Shown: positions 34,980 to 43,013 of the stretch, piece after piece | How the letters are laid out: the number at the start of each line of letters is the position of its first letter | Position numbering within the stretch: position 1 is the first letter of the stretch | Source of the DNA: CAZTAO01 sp964611645 | Lineage (GTDB): Bacteria > Armatimonadota > UBA5829 | Direction of reading: 5' to 3' | Length of the DNA stretch: 64,000 bases | Assembly (NCBI GenBank): GCA_964611645.1 | Contig: CAZTAO010000003.1 | Span: forward strand, 62,001-126,000 | Notes under the pieces: model-generated | Told to the model about the DNA's origin: nothing | The model's database searches: none | What the model saw: only the letters and a program-made list of their open reading frames with translations | Translations under genes and position numbers: made by a program

Positions 34980-35429
34980 TTGAAGCATCGTCCCTCTTTT
35001 GATGAGACCTATATGGATGTGGTGGATGTTATCGCACGAAGGTCCACCTGCCTGCGGCGGCATGTCGGCGCGGTTGTGACCATAGACCGCCGCATACTGT
35101 CGCACGGCTACAACGGCGTAGTAAGCGGCCGGGAGCACTGCTGCGAGACCGGTGTCTGCCTCAAAGACAAGGCCGGCAATGAAGATTTCAAGATCTGCGT
35201 GCATGCGGAGCAGAATGCCATCTGCCAGTGTGCCAAGCGGGGCCTGGCGGTGGAGGGGGCGACAGTATATGTGAACGCAGACGTGTGCGTTACCTGCGCC
35301 AAACTGCTGGTCAGTTCCGGCATTGCCAGGTGCGTGGTGCGGCGCGACAGAAAAGGCTCCGAAGACGGTTTGGATGTGCTTCGGCAGTCCGGGGTGGAAG
35401 TGATAGAGTGGCCCGATGGCTCAGCCTGA
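34980..35429 (+). CDS. dCMP deaminase-like zinc enzyme (ComEB type)
   Basis: 149 aa. The zinc site is complete: H75-A-E77 in 'KICVHAEQNAI' and C103-x-x-C106 in 'DVCVTCAKLL', with an extra Cys cluster at 54-60 ('CCETGVC') found in ComEB/dCMP deaminases. 'RPSFDETYMDVVDVIARRSTCLRRHVGAVV' is the usual N-terminus. It would convert dCMP to dUMP. TTG start at 34980 with GGAGAG. First gene of a five-gene operon whose fourth product resembles thymidylate synthase, which uses dUMP. Confidence 0.9.
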   Translation: MKHRPSFDETYMDVVDVIARRSTCLRRHVGAVVTIDRRILSHGYNGVVSGREHCCETGVCLKDKAGNEDFKICVHAEQNAICQCAKRGLAVEGATVYVNADVCVTCAKLLVSSGIARCVVRRDRKGSEDGLDVLRQSGVEVIEWPDGSA

Positions 35430-36105
35430 GATAAGGGCGTTCGTTTTTGACATAGGGGCCACCCTGGTCACAGGCCCGCCGGTCGCTCCCAACAAAGTCA
35501 TAGCGGCACTGCTGCACGGGGTTACACCCAAGCAGGTCGCCTCCGTGATTATGACCTGTGACCTGCAGTCCTTCGCCCAGGCGATATCGGCCCTGGAGGA
35601 GCGATTCGGCGCGATTGGTGAGTCCGAGCAGGCAGCAATCCGGGAGCTTTGGGATTCGCAATTGGGCGCGCCGGTTGCCATAGAGGGCGCGGTGGAGACT
35701 GTGCTGGCCCTCAAGCGCGAGGGTTTCAGGATAGGCCTGCTCTCAGACATCTGGACGCCATACTTCATGGGTGCATGCGAAGCGATACTCGAGGTAGTCG
35801 AGGCTGCGGATTGCGTCACCCTGAGCTGCCGCACCGGCCATCGCAAGCCTGAGCCCTTCAACTTCCGGACGGTTCTGTCCGGGTTGGGAGTGGAGCCGGG
35901 GGAGGCTGTGATGGTGGGCGACACATACGAGCATGACATCCACCCGGCGCTGGAAATGGGAATGCGGGCTGTGTGGGTCCTGTGCAGGCCCGACCGGGAA
36001 GCCGAGTCAGCCAGAGGCGTAATGGAAGGCAGCCTGCCAATGCCCACAAGGACCATCTTCGACATAACAGAACTAGCCGCGCCTGAAATCTGGCGCAGCC
36101 TTTAG
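35416..36105 (+). CDS. HAD-superfamily hydrolase
   Basis: 229 aa. Motif I 'FVFDIGATL' has the nucleophile Asp but Gly where many phosphatases have the second Asp; motif II 'GLLSDIW', motif III Lys in 'GHRKPEPF' and motif IV 'VMVGDTYEHDI' are present. A helical cap lies between motifs I and II. HADs in nucleotide operons are often 5'-nucleotidases; the substrate here is a guess from context. Overlaps the deaminase gene by 14 nt. Confidence 0.85.
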   Translation: MAQPEIRAFVFDIGATLVTGPPVAPNKVIAALLHGVTPKQVASVIMTCDLQSFAQAISALEERFGAIGESEQAAIRELWDSQLGAPVAIEGAVETVLALKREGFRIGLLSDIWTPYFMGACEAILEVVEAADCVTLSCRTGHRKPEPFNFRTVLSGLGVEPGEAVMVGDTYEHDIHPALEMGMRAVWVLCRPDREAESARGVMEGSLPMPTRTIFDITELAAPEIWRSL

Positions 36106-36113
36106 GAGAGAAC

Positions 36114-36728
36114 ATGCAGATCGAACGAGTTGAGCGCCATAGTCTGGATGAGTTGGTTGCGAATATGAGGAAGGTGGGGATGCTCACCGACCCCAGCGCG
36201 CGCGTGTATGAGAAGTGCGATGTGCAGGTGGTGACCTACCATACCGATGAGATTGCGCCTGCGCAGAGATACGTTCTCACCCAGGAGATAATGAAAGTCC
36301 GCAACCTCCGCTGGGCGCTTCGGGAGCACGGGGTAGACCTGTTCAAGCTGGACGGCTACGCCAGCATCTGGCTTCCCGGATACGAGGAGCCCATAGACGT
36401 TCTCCCGCCGGTGATAGAAGAGTCCCGAGAAGCAGATGGCTCTGTTGTGAAGATACTCAACGACGGTATGCACCGGGTCTACCTCGCCCGGATGGAACGA
36501 TGCCCGGTGCAGGTGGTCTATGTGACCGGTGTGCCCGAACAATACCCATACTATGCGTTTCCGCTTGTTGATGGCTGGAATGGCGTGGAGATAGTAAGCG
36601 AGCTTCCCGAGGGGTATATCAAGAAGTGGCACCGCATCAAGAACTACAAGTCCCTCTACCGGGACTTCAACACCGGTTTTACCAATGTCGGTGGGCCGCG
36701 AGGGAACTTTACCAATGCCGCAAAATGA
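36114..36728 (+). CDS. ParB/sulfiredoxin-like protein of unknown role
   Basis: 204 aa, not assigned to a named family. The middle holds 'VVKILNDGMHRVYLARMERCPVQVVYV', which resembles the 'DGxHR...A' nucleotide-phosphate motif of ParB/Srx-fold proteins. The C-terminal 'GYIKKWHRIKNYKSLYRDFNTGF' is basic and aromatic. No signal peptide. AGGAGAGAAC precedes the ATG. The stop overlaps the next gene by 14 nt, so the two proteins are probably made in fixed ratio and may interact. Confidence 0.75.
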   Translation: MQIERVERHSLDELVANMRKVGMLTDPSARVYEKCDVQVVTYHTDEIAPAQRYVLTQEIMKVRNLRWALREHGVDLFKLDGYASIWLPGYEEPIDVLPPVIEESREADGSVVKILNDGMHRVYLARMERCPVQVVYVTGVPEQYPYYAFPLVDGWNGVEIVSELPEGYIKKWHRIKNYKSLYRDFNTGFTNVGGPRGNFTNAAK

Positions 36729-38172
36729 GAGGTCGGAGCTTGAGTTTGTCCCGCTGCACTTCGGAGACAAGCTGCACGTAGTCAACCCGCGCGCGCGGCT
36801 CGGGGTGCTGACGCTGTGGAGCAAGATTCCGTATGTGCTTGAGAAGATGGGTGAACTCGGTATCGACCTCGACCCCCACACCAGCAAGATAGCCGCAATA
36901 GGCACCCTCTACGGCAACGGCATTCCGCACCTGCTGCGAAACCTTCTGTACAATCCCCAGATCACCGGGCTGATAGTCTGCGGGGCGGACAGGTCCGGCT
37001 CGGCAGGCGAGCTTCAGGCGTTTTTCGAGAAAGGCCTTGAAGAAACGACTGTGCTCGGGGAGACGGTCAGTATGGTATGCGGAACCAACAGGGTTATCGA
37101 TGACCGCGTTACGCCGGACATGTTCAGCGTGAAGCCGGTCATAGTGAGTGTGGGCGACCTCAAGAGCGACGAGAGCCGTGGCAAGCTACGCGAAGCAATA
37201 GACTCCTGGCAGCCGGGATCCTATCTGAACCCCGATCGGACGGTTGTCGAACTCCCTAGGCCGGAACTGGTCTGTTTCCCCGGCGACCCTCGCAACCAGA
37301 ACATATCCAAAGACTCCCCGCTGGACGCGTGGCGGGAACTGGTCTTCCGAATCTATCGCTTTGGCCACATGACCAAGCTGCGCAAAGGTGACAGGCAGGA
37401 GTTGCAGAACGTCCGCGTGGTTATCCGAGAGCCACGGCCGGACACCGCCGAACGGCTGCGGGAGTATGGTTTCGACCTGCACTCGCTTGAGGCCTATCAG
37501 AAGGACATGCTCGAGTCCGAGCTTCCGCCGGACCAGTCCTACACCTACGGCAACCGCATCCGATCATACTACGGCTTCGATGCCCTGGCTAAGTTCGCCG
37601 TGAGGCTGAAGTCCAATCCGCAGGACCGCGACTGCTATCTCTCCCTGTGGAACAGCTTCAAGGACATCGACGCCGACGACTCCCCCTGCCTGGTGTCCCT
37701 GTTCTTTCGAACATACGACGGCAGGCTGACTCTGACCGCCGTATACCGTACACACAACGCAGTCGACGCCTGGCTGAAGAACGCGTACGGGCTGATGAAG
37801 TGCCTCGAGGAAGTGTCTCGCGATTCGGGGATACCGATGGGCGAGCTCACCATGATCAGCCACTCCATCAGCATCGATCCATCCCGGTTCGATGTCGCCG
37901 AGCGCGTTGCGAAGTCCAGGGGCTTCGAGATAGACTTCGACCCCAACGGGCAGTTTGCGGTGAGCCTGGAGGAGGGGGAGATAGTTGCACGGCATCTGGA
38001 CGATTCCGGGCGGGTGCTGGGCGAATATCGGTCAAAAAAGGCCGAGCGCATTCAGCACGAGATCGCCCGCGACTGCGCGATTTCCGATGTGAACCACGCT
38101 ATGTATCTTGGCCGACAACTTGCCCGGGCGCAGGTGTGTTTAGAGACCGGCGAAGAGTTTGAGGAAAGCTGA
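36715..38172 (+). CDS. Fusion of an MtrA/DUF4346-like domain with a thymidylate synthase-like domain
   Basis: 485 aa. The N-terminal part (about 20-165) has 'IAAIGTLYGNGIPHLLRNLLYNPQITGLIVCGADRSGSA', similar to MtrA/DUF4346 proteins. The C-terminal part (about 215-435) follows the thymidylate synthase fold: C325 in 'SPCLVSLFFRTYDGRLTLTAVYR', R345 twenty residues later and N356 eleven after that, exactly the spacing of Cys146, Arg166 and Asn177 in E. coli ThyA. The catalytic Asp169 is Asn here, His147 is Leu, and the His207/Tyr209 pair is not conserved. It probably acts on a pyrimidine nucleotide, but perhaps not as classical ThyA. ATG 36715 is chosen over an upstream in-frame codon at 36685. 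Confidence 0.75.
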   Translation: MPQNERSELEFVPLHFGDKLHVVNPRARLGVLTLWSKIPYVLEKMGELGIDLDPHTSKIAAIGTLYGNGIPHLLRNLLYNPQITGLIVCGADRSGSAGELQAFFEKGLEETTVLGETVSMVCGTNRVIDDRVTPDMFSVKPVIVSVGDLKSDESRGKLREAIDSWQPGSYLNPDRTVVELPRPELVCFPGDPRNQNISKDSPLDAWRELVFRIYRFGHMTKLRKGDRQELQNVRVVIREPRPDTAERLREYGFDLHSLEAYQKDMLESELPPDQSYTYGNRIRSYYGFDALAKFAVRLKSNPQDRDCYLSLWNSFKDIDADDSPCLVSLFFRTYDGRLTLTAVYRTHNAVDAWLKNAYGLMKCLEEVSRDSGIPMGELTMISHSISIDPSRFDVAERVAKSRGFEIDFDPNGQFAVSLEEGEIVARHLDDSGRVLGEYRSKKAERIQHEIARDCAISDVNHAMYLGRQLARAQVCLETGEEFEES

Positions 38173-38177
38173 GCGGT

Positions 38178-39125
38178 ATGACAGACAACGACCTAATCAG
38201 GCGCATCGAGTCGCTCAACAGGCGGCCGCTGAAGAACAAGCCCGAACCGGGGGAGGCAGTTTCGGGATTTCCGGAGCGGATGGAGGCTTCTTCTCTCTAT
38301 CGAGGCCGCAGTGGTCGCTCCTCAAATCCCGAAACACCTGGGGATGGTGTTTCGGGACTTGAGCGGAGCGGAAGTCCCGAAACATCCCACGAACCTCCAG
38401 TGCTCAAGCTGGAGGAGACGATAGCGGGGGTGGTTACCGAGCCGAGGCCAGGCTGCTGCTACTACCACATCGAATGCCAGGCGGACTTGCCTGAGGTCTG
38501 CGCAGACATCATCCACGGCCGGTTCGTTCATCTTACCGGCCACCCGCACTCCGCCCCCATCGCCCCGCTTGCGGAGGGGTTCAGCTTGGAATCGCTGGAC
38601 CCGACCAAAGTGGTGTTTATGGATATCGAGACCACCGGGCTAAGGGGCTGCCCGCTGTTTCTGATTGGCGCGATGCGATCCGATGGTGAGAAGTTCATAT
38701 TCAAGCAGTATTTTGCGCGTGACTACTGCGAAGAATCCGGCGTGATCGCGGCGTTTGCAGAGGACTTGCGCGATGTCGACCTGTTGGTGACTTTCAACGG
38801 GCTGAGGTTCGATATGCCGTTCATAGTGGGCCGAGGCTCGCATCACGGCATTCGCGTGCACTGCCACGGAGCGCACCTCGACCTCCTACTCGCCGCCAGA
38901 AAACATTACCGCAAAGAGACCCCCAACCACAAGCTCCAGACCCTGGAGCGGGTGATATGCGGTCGCGAGCGCGAGGGCGACATCCCCGGCAGCCAGATTC
39001 CCCAGGCATACGATGACTACGTCTTCTCCGGCGACGCCTCCAGGATCACAACCATACTACACCACAACCGCCTGGATCTGCTCACCCTGCCCGAACTGAT
39101 GACCAGGATGTGGCGGGAAGAGTAG
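38178..39125 (+). CDS. YprB-type RNase H-like exonuclease
   Basis: 315 aa. 'KVVFMDIETTGLRGCPLFLIGAM' is the DEDD exonuclease ExoI motif, 'DLLVTFNGLRFDMPFI' ExoII, and 'HHNRLDLLTLPEL' ExoIII with its Asp, as in the YprB ribonuclease-H-like family; single-strand DNA or RNA trimming is likely. Residues from about 28 to 70 are a low-complexity Ser/Gly/Pro stretch encoded by two palindromic repeats inserted in frame. Five bases after the fusion gene, and last in the operon. Confidence 0.85.
   Translation: MTDNDLIRRIESLNRRPLKNKPEPGEAVSGFPERMEASSLYRGRSGRSSNPETPGDGVSGLERSGSPETSHEPPVLKLEETIAGVVTEPRPGCCYYHIECQADLPEVCADIIHGRFVHLTGHPHSAPIAPLAEGFSLESLDPTKVVFMDIETTGLRGCPLFLIGAMRSDGEKFIFKQYFARDYCEESGVIAAFAEDLRDVDLLVTFNGLRFDMPFIVGRGSHHGIRVHCHGAHLDLLLAARKHYRKETPNHKLQTLERVICGREREGDIPGSQIPQAYDDYVFSGDASRITTILHHNRLDLLTLPELMTRMWREE
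38259..38383. repeat. Two palindromic elements inserted in frame in the YprB-like gene
   Basis: GTTTCGGGATTT (38259-38270) is the exact inverse of AAATCCCGAAAC (38324-38335); GTTTCGGGACTT (38349-38360) is the exact inverse of AAGTCCCGAAAC (38372-38383). The two copies share the arm sequence except one base and a GCGGAGCGG centre. Both lie inside coding DNA without breaking the frame. Confidence 0.9.
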
Positions 39126-39224
39126 GGGAAGCACACCCGTAGCCCATAGGTCCCGTGTGTCTCATACGCCCCGTTGTTGTATAACTATATGGTATATTCT
39201 TTTACATACATATCCAGAACGGGC

Positions 39225-40211
39225 CTATTGCCCGCCCCCTGCGACACCCGCTATCGCCGCAGCTATCTTCTCCGCCGTAGGCATACATGCATCTTCTAGC
39301 ACCCCGCTGAACGGCATGGGTATGTGTTCGGTTCCAAGCACCTTGGGCGGGGAGTCGAGGTAGTCGAAGCACTCCTCCGAAACCCTCCGCACTATCTCGG
39401 CGCCAAAGCTCGACACGGGCGTGCATTCCTGCACCACCAGCAGCTTGCCTGTCTTCTTCACCGATTCGGCTATCAGCTCAAAATCCAGCGGCACAAGGGT
39501 GCGCGGGTCTATGACTTCGACGCCTATCCCCGAACTCTGCCCCAACTCATCAGCCACCCGCAGCACGCTCTCCAGAAGGTAGGAGGTCGAGACTACGGTA
39601 ACGTCCGCCCCCTCGCGCCGCACGATGCCTTTGCCGAACGGGATGGCGTAGTCCCCGTCCGGAACCTCTCCCTTGTTGGAATAGATGAACCGATGCTCGA
39701 GGAAGATCACCGGGTCGTCGTCCCGGATGGCGGTCTTCAGCAGGCCCTTGGCATCGTATGGCGTAGATGGCACAACTACCTTCAGCCCCGGGGTGTGCGC
39801 GAACCACGACTCCAGGCTCTGTGAGTGGTGCGCGGCTTCCCTGCTGCCGGACCCCTGCTCGCTGCGGATCACCATCGGCACACACACCGCCCCACCGGAC
39901 ATCAGCCTCAGCTTCGCGGCCTGGTTCACCACCTGGTCCCACGCGGTGGCGATGAAGTCGATGTACATAACTTCCACCACCGGCCTCAGCCCCGCAACAG
40001 CAGCGCCGACTGCCAAGCCAATAAACCCGCACTCCGATATCGGGGTCTGCCGAACCCGCATCTCTCCGAACTCCTCAAGCTGGCCCTGCTGGACCCCCCA
40101 GACTCCGCCGTATCGGCCTATATCCTCACCTATCTGGAACACCGACTGGTCGCGGCGCATCTCTTCCGCCAGGGCGTCTCGTAGGGCTTGTGTATAAGTT
40201 ATTACTGCCAT
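39225..40211 (-). CDS. acoB: 2-oxoacid dehydrogenase E1 beta subunit (pyruvate/acetoin type)
   Basis: 328 aa. 'YTQALRDALAEEMRRDQSVFQIGEDIGRYGGVWGV' and 'ISECGFIGLAVGAAVAGLRPVVEVMYIDFIATAWDQVVNQAAKLRLMSGG' are typical of PdhB/AcoB. With the alpha subunit it forms the thiamine-diphosphate E1 heterotetramer that decarboxylates pyruvate, acetoin or a related 2-oxo compound and passes the acyl group to E2 lipoyl. No E2 or E3 gene is in the window. It follows the alpha gene by 3 nt. Pyruvate versus acetoin cannot be decided from sequence alone. Confidence 0.92.
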   Translation of the reverse strand: MAVITYTQALRDALAEEMRRDQSVFQIGEDIGRYGGVWGVQQGQLEEFGEMRVRQTPISECGFIGLAVGAAVAGLRPVVEVMYIDFIATAWDQVVNQAAKLRLMSGGAVCVPMVIRSEQGSGSREAAHHSQSLESWFAHTPGLKVVVPSTPYDAKGLLKTAIRDDDPVIFLEHRFIYSNKGEVPDGDYAIPFGKGIVRREGADVTVVSTSYLLESVLRVADELGQSSGIGVEVIDPRTLVPLDFELIAESVKKTGKLLVVQECTPVSSFGAEIVRRVSEECFDYLDSPPKVLGTEHIPMPFSGVLEDACMPTAEKIAAAIAGVAGGGQ

Positions 40212-40214
40212 CTT

Positions 40215-41183
40215 CTACAAACCTCCCAGGTGGTTTTCCGCTCGGAACTCGGCGACATCCGGCAGAGCGCTGGATTTGGCAAACGCCTCAGCCTCATCAA
40301 GCTGCGCGCCAACCCTTTGGCGGACGTCTTTCAGCGCTTTGGCATTCGCCGCGCCGGAGTCCAACAGCCTCTTCTCAAAGGTGACAATCGGGTCGTGCTC
40401 CCGCCAGTAGCTTTCCTCTTCGCGAGTTCGCAGCTTGCAGTCCTGCAGCACCATGCAGTGCCCCTCGTGCCGCAGGGTCTTGCACTCCAGCAGCGTCGGC
40501 CCTTTGCCCGATCTCGCGCGCGCCACTGCTTTATCAGCCGCAGCCTTCACTTGCTCCACATCGTTGCCGTCCACGGTCACACCGGGAATCCCATACCCGG
40601 CCGCCCTGGCTGACACATCCGGCAAGGGCATCACGTCGCAGGACGGGGTTGTCGCGGCCCAGTGGTTGTTCTCGCACACGAACACAACCGGCAGACACCA
40701 CAGCGCGGCCATGTTGATGCTCTCATGGAATGTGCCCTGGTTGGAGGCGCCATCGCCGAAGAAGCTGATTGTCACCTTACCATCGTTCTTGTAGAGGCTC
40801 GAATAAGCGAGGCCGTTGGCCATTGGTATTCCGCCGCCGACTATCCCGTTGCCGCCCATATACCCGATTTCCGGCGCGAAGATGTGCATAGACCCGCCCC
40901 GGCCCCGACTGTAGCCTGTCTCCTTGCCCAGCAGTTCCGCCATCACCCGCTTTGGCTCGCAGCCCTTGGCAATCGCGTGGCCGTGGCCCCGATGGGTGCT
41001 GACCACGTAGTCCCCAGGCTCCAGCGCCGCGCAGACACCCGCCGCACACGCCTCTTCGCCGATGTACAGATGCAATGCCCCGACCAGCAGCCCCTGCCGG
41101 TGCAAGGCCTTGGCCCGCTCCTCAAACCCTCGGATCAGGAGCATTGTCTCCATTAGCTTCATTGAATCAGTCTGATTTTTCAC
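40215..41183 (-). CDS. acoA: 2-oxoacid dehydrogenase E1 alpha subunit (pyruvate/acetoin type)
   Basis: 322 aa. The thiamine diphosphate motif runs from 'GDGASNQGTFHESINMAALW' to 'ENNHWAATT', and 'YSRGRGGSMHIFAPE' and 'THRGHGHAIAKG' are conserved in AcoA/PdhA. The open frame reaches back to 41288, inside the methyltransferase gene, but homology begins near 'METMLLIRGFEERAKAL', so I take the GTG at 41183, which overlaps the upstream stop as GTGA; the ATG at 41162 is the alternative. Makes the E1 complex with the beta subunit. Confidence 0.9.
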   Translation of the reverse strand: MKNQTDSMKLMETMLLIRGFEERAKALHRQGLLVGALHLYIGEEACAAGVCAALEPGDYVVSTHRGHGHAIAKGCEPKRVMAELLGKETGYSRGRGGSMHIFAPEIGYMGGNGIVGGGIPMANGLAYSSLYKNDGKVTISFFGDGASNQGTFHESINMAALWCLPVVFVCENNHWAATTPSCDVMPLPDVSARAAGYGIPGVTVDGNDVEQVKAAADKAVARARSGKGPTLLECKTLRHEGHCMVLQDCKLRTREEESYWREHDPIVTFEKRLLDSGAANAKALKDVRQRVGAQLDEAEAFAKSSALPDVAEFRAENHLGGL

Positions 41184-42667
41184 GCTCCCAACAGCTCTTT
41201 CCTCGCGCTCGCGACTATTCCATCCAATTCCCTGACCCAATCCGCAGTCCGCTCGACGGGCTGGTAGCCCTTCATCTGCTCCCGCCACATCTGGTCGGCC
41301 TCATCCAGTATCGCATTCTCATCGGCTTTCCACAGGCCGGTGGTGGGGTCGTCGGTGCGGAAGAGCGGCGAGGAAAACATCTCGCGGAAGTGGGCGATGG
41401 TATGCTCGCTGCCGATCATGTTCTCGCCGGTTTCGATGGACTCGCGGATAAGGTCATACGGCACGGTCTCATCGCTCACACATACCTCTTCAGGGACAAA
41501 CAGCGCCTTCTTGATCTCGATATCCAGCACCGCCTGGGTCGGCGAACCGACACCGCCGTTCCCAATGGTCCCCACGCCGGGGTAATTGAACACCGTGCTT
41601 CCCTGCAGCCTCATATTCCTGTGCATCCCGCCCAAGCTCTCCACCACAGCCTGAATGCCCGGCTTCCTGGCGGCGGGGGTGAAGAATGTGTCCACCCGGA
41701 TATGGCCGCCGAAGAATGCGTTGAACAGTTCCTTCACGCCGATATTCGCCAGCGAGGATTCGACCGTCGCGCTGGTGACATCCGCGGTTCGCATATCCAG
41801 CATCGATGCCAGCGCGCGGCCCGTGATGTCGGCATCATTGTTCTGGGTCCATACGGCCACCATCCCCCCCAGTATCTCAGCCGCCATCATCACAGTCGCG
41901 CCTGCGGCTGTGACGGGAGTGTTGAGGCCAATCACCATCATCGTAGCAACGTGGTACCGCCCGATCCCCAGCCTGGCCCGCTCCACGGCTTCCTCAGCGG
42001 AACGGTAATCAAAGGCCAGCGGAGGAGTCACGCACTGCGAACCTGCGAGGTAGGCCGATTCCTTCGGTTTGCCGGTCATAAGCTCGCCGACCGCCTGGAT
42101 ATACTTGATCATCTTCGGGTCGATGGCCTCGATGCCGCCGACTTTGTCGGTGATCTTCAGCGCCATTGCCAGCGACTCAATTCGCTCGGTCTGCGGCGGC
42201 GCGTCCTGGCGGTACCAGTTTGCGATGTAGCCGATCTCAGGCACGCTGTGCGCCCATTTGTGCATATCGGTGAATATCCTGGAGTCCACGGGCAGCACCC
42301 GCTCGGTGGGGTAGTCGTAGTATGCGGTGGGGCCGCAGTCGAAGACGGTTGTCCGCATCATCTTCCTCATCCGCTGCTCTTCCCGCTCACGTCCGCCGGT
42401 CCAGGTGAGGAAATGGCCGTAGTCTACGATGCCGAAGCGGTTGATGAACTGCTCTCGCTCGTCATCCTCCGTCCGGGTCCGCGCCTGGCTCAGAGCGAAC
42501 TCCTCGATCAGCTTCCGAGGAATCCGCACGCGCCCGCTTGGCGACAACTCGCACCCCGCCGCAAGCATATCCCCCTGCATCTTCTCATGCTCCACGCGCA
42601 TCCCAACGTCCCCAAGAAGCCGCACCACATCATCCCGCAATCTCTCCAACTGCGACTGAGTCAACAT
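41180..42667 (-). CDS. mttB: MttB-family (non-pyrrolysine) corrinoid methyltransferase
   Basis: 495 aa. It matches the trimethylamine/glycine betaine methyltransferase superfamily, e.g. 'FDCGPTAYYDYPTERVLPVDSRIFTDMHKWAHSVPEIGYI', 'AYLAGSQCVTPPLAFDYRSAEEAVERARLGIGRY' and 'TPVTAAGATVMMAAEILGGMVAVW'. The frame has no internal TAG, so it is not the pyrrolysine form; relatives such as MtgB demethylate quaternary amines onto a corrinoid protein. No corrinoid protein gene is adjacent. GGAGGAGAC precedes the ATG. Coupled by a 4-nt overlap to E1 alpha, an unusual pairing. Confidence 0.9.
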   Translation of the reverse strand: MLTQSQLERLRDDVVRLLGDVGMRVEHEKMQGDMLAAGCELSPSGRVRIPRKLIEEFALSQARTRTEDDEREQFINRFGIVDYGHFLTWTGGREREEQRMRKMMRTTVFDCGPTAYYDYPTERVLPVDSRIFTDMHKWAHSVPEIGYIANWYRQDAPPQTERIESLAMALKITDKVGGIEAIDPKMIKYIQAVGELMTGKPKESAYLAGSQCVTPPLAFDYRSAEEAVERARLGIGRYHVATMMVIGLNTPVTAAGATVMMAAEILGGMVAVWTQNNDADITGRALASMLDMRTADVTSATVESSLANIGVKELFNAFFGGHIRVDTFFTPAARKPGIQAVVESLGGMHRNMRLQGSTVFNYPGVGTIGNGGVGSPTQAVLDIEIKKALFVPEEVCVSDETVPYDLIRESIETGENMIGSEHTIAHFREMFSSPLFRTDDPTTGLWKADENAILDEADQMWREQMKGYQPVERTADWVRELDGIVASARKELLGA

Positions 42668-42818
42668 ATACCGTCTCCTCCTAGAAAAGCACTATTAACA
42701 TCGATATACAGGATGGACAGGATAAGAGGAACGATCCACAGATGACGCAGATTTCTGTTGGCAGTTGGCAGTTGACGGTTGCCTGTCACCTGTATTCGAA
42801 GCTCTCAATCGTGTATTA

Positions 42819-42949
42819 GCCCAATTCCCCCTTTGAAGGGGGCTTCCGCAGAAGGGGGATGTGAGCGGCGTACCGATCACGTACAATGTCAGCGATAGGA
42901 AGTCACATCCCCCCCACTGCGTGGCCCCCTTGCCAAGGGGGAATTGGGC
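42819..42949. repeat. 131-bp MITE-like element with perfect 15-bp terminal inverted repeats
   Basis: GCCCAATTCCCCCTT (42819-42833) and AAGGGGGAATTGGGC (42935-42949) are exact inverse copies. A second nested pair, AAGGGGGATGTGA (42852-42864) and TCACATCCCCC (42903-42913), lies inside. Partial copies occur at 49657-49700, 52895-52932 and 63039-63071. It occupies much of the 346-bp spacer between the aminotransferase and methyltransferase genes; the rest of that spacer has 'ACAGGATGGACAGGAT' and 'CAGATGACGCAGATT' type repeats. No target duplication is obvious. Confidence 0.85.
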
Positions 42950-43013
42950 AGCGTGCTTCTCCAACCGTCAACCATTCCCGTCCCCCAAATCCCGTATATC
43001 CTGTCCATCCATG

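Noticed and set aside
41180..42667. Pyrrolysine-containing trimethylamine methyltransferase
   Set aside because: No in-frame TAG interrupts the gene, so it is a non-Pyl homologue.
41075..42745. A 556-codon open frame on the plus strand across the methyltransferase and E1 alpha genes
   Set aside because: It is antisense to two genes with clear family motifs, is rich in Arg/His/Pro from mirrored GC codons, and shows no recognisable domain.
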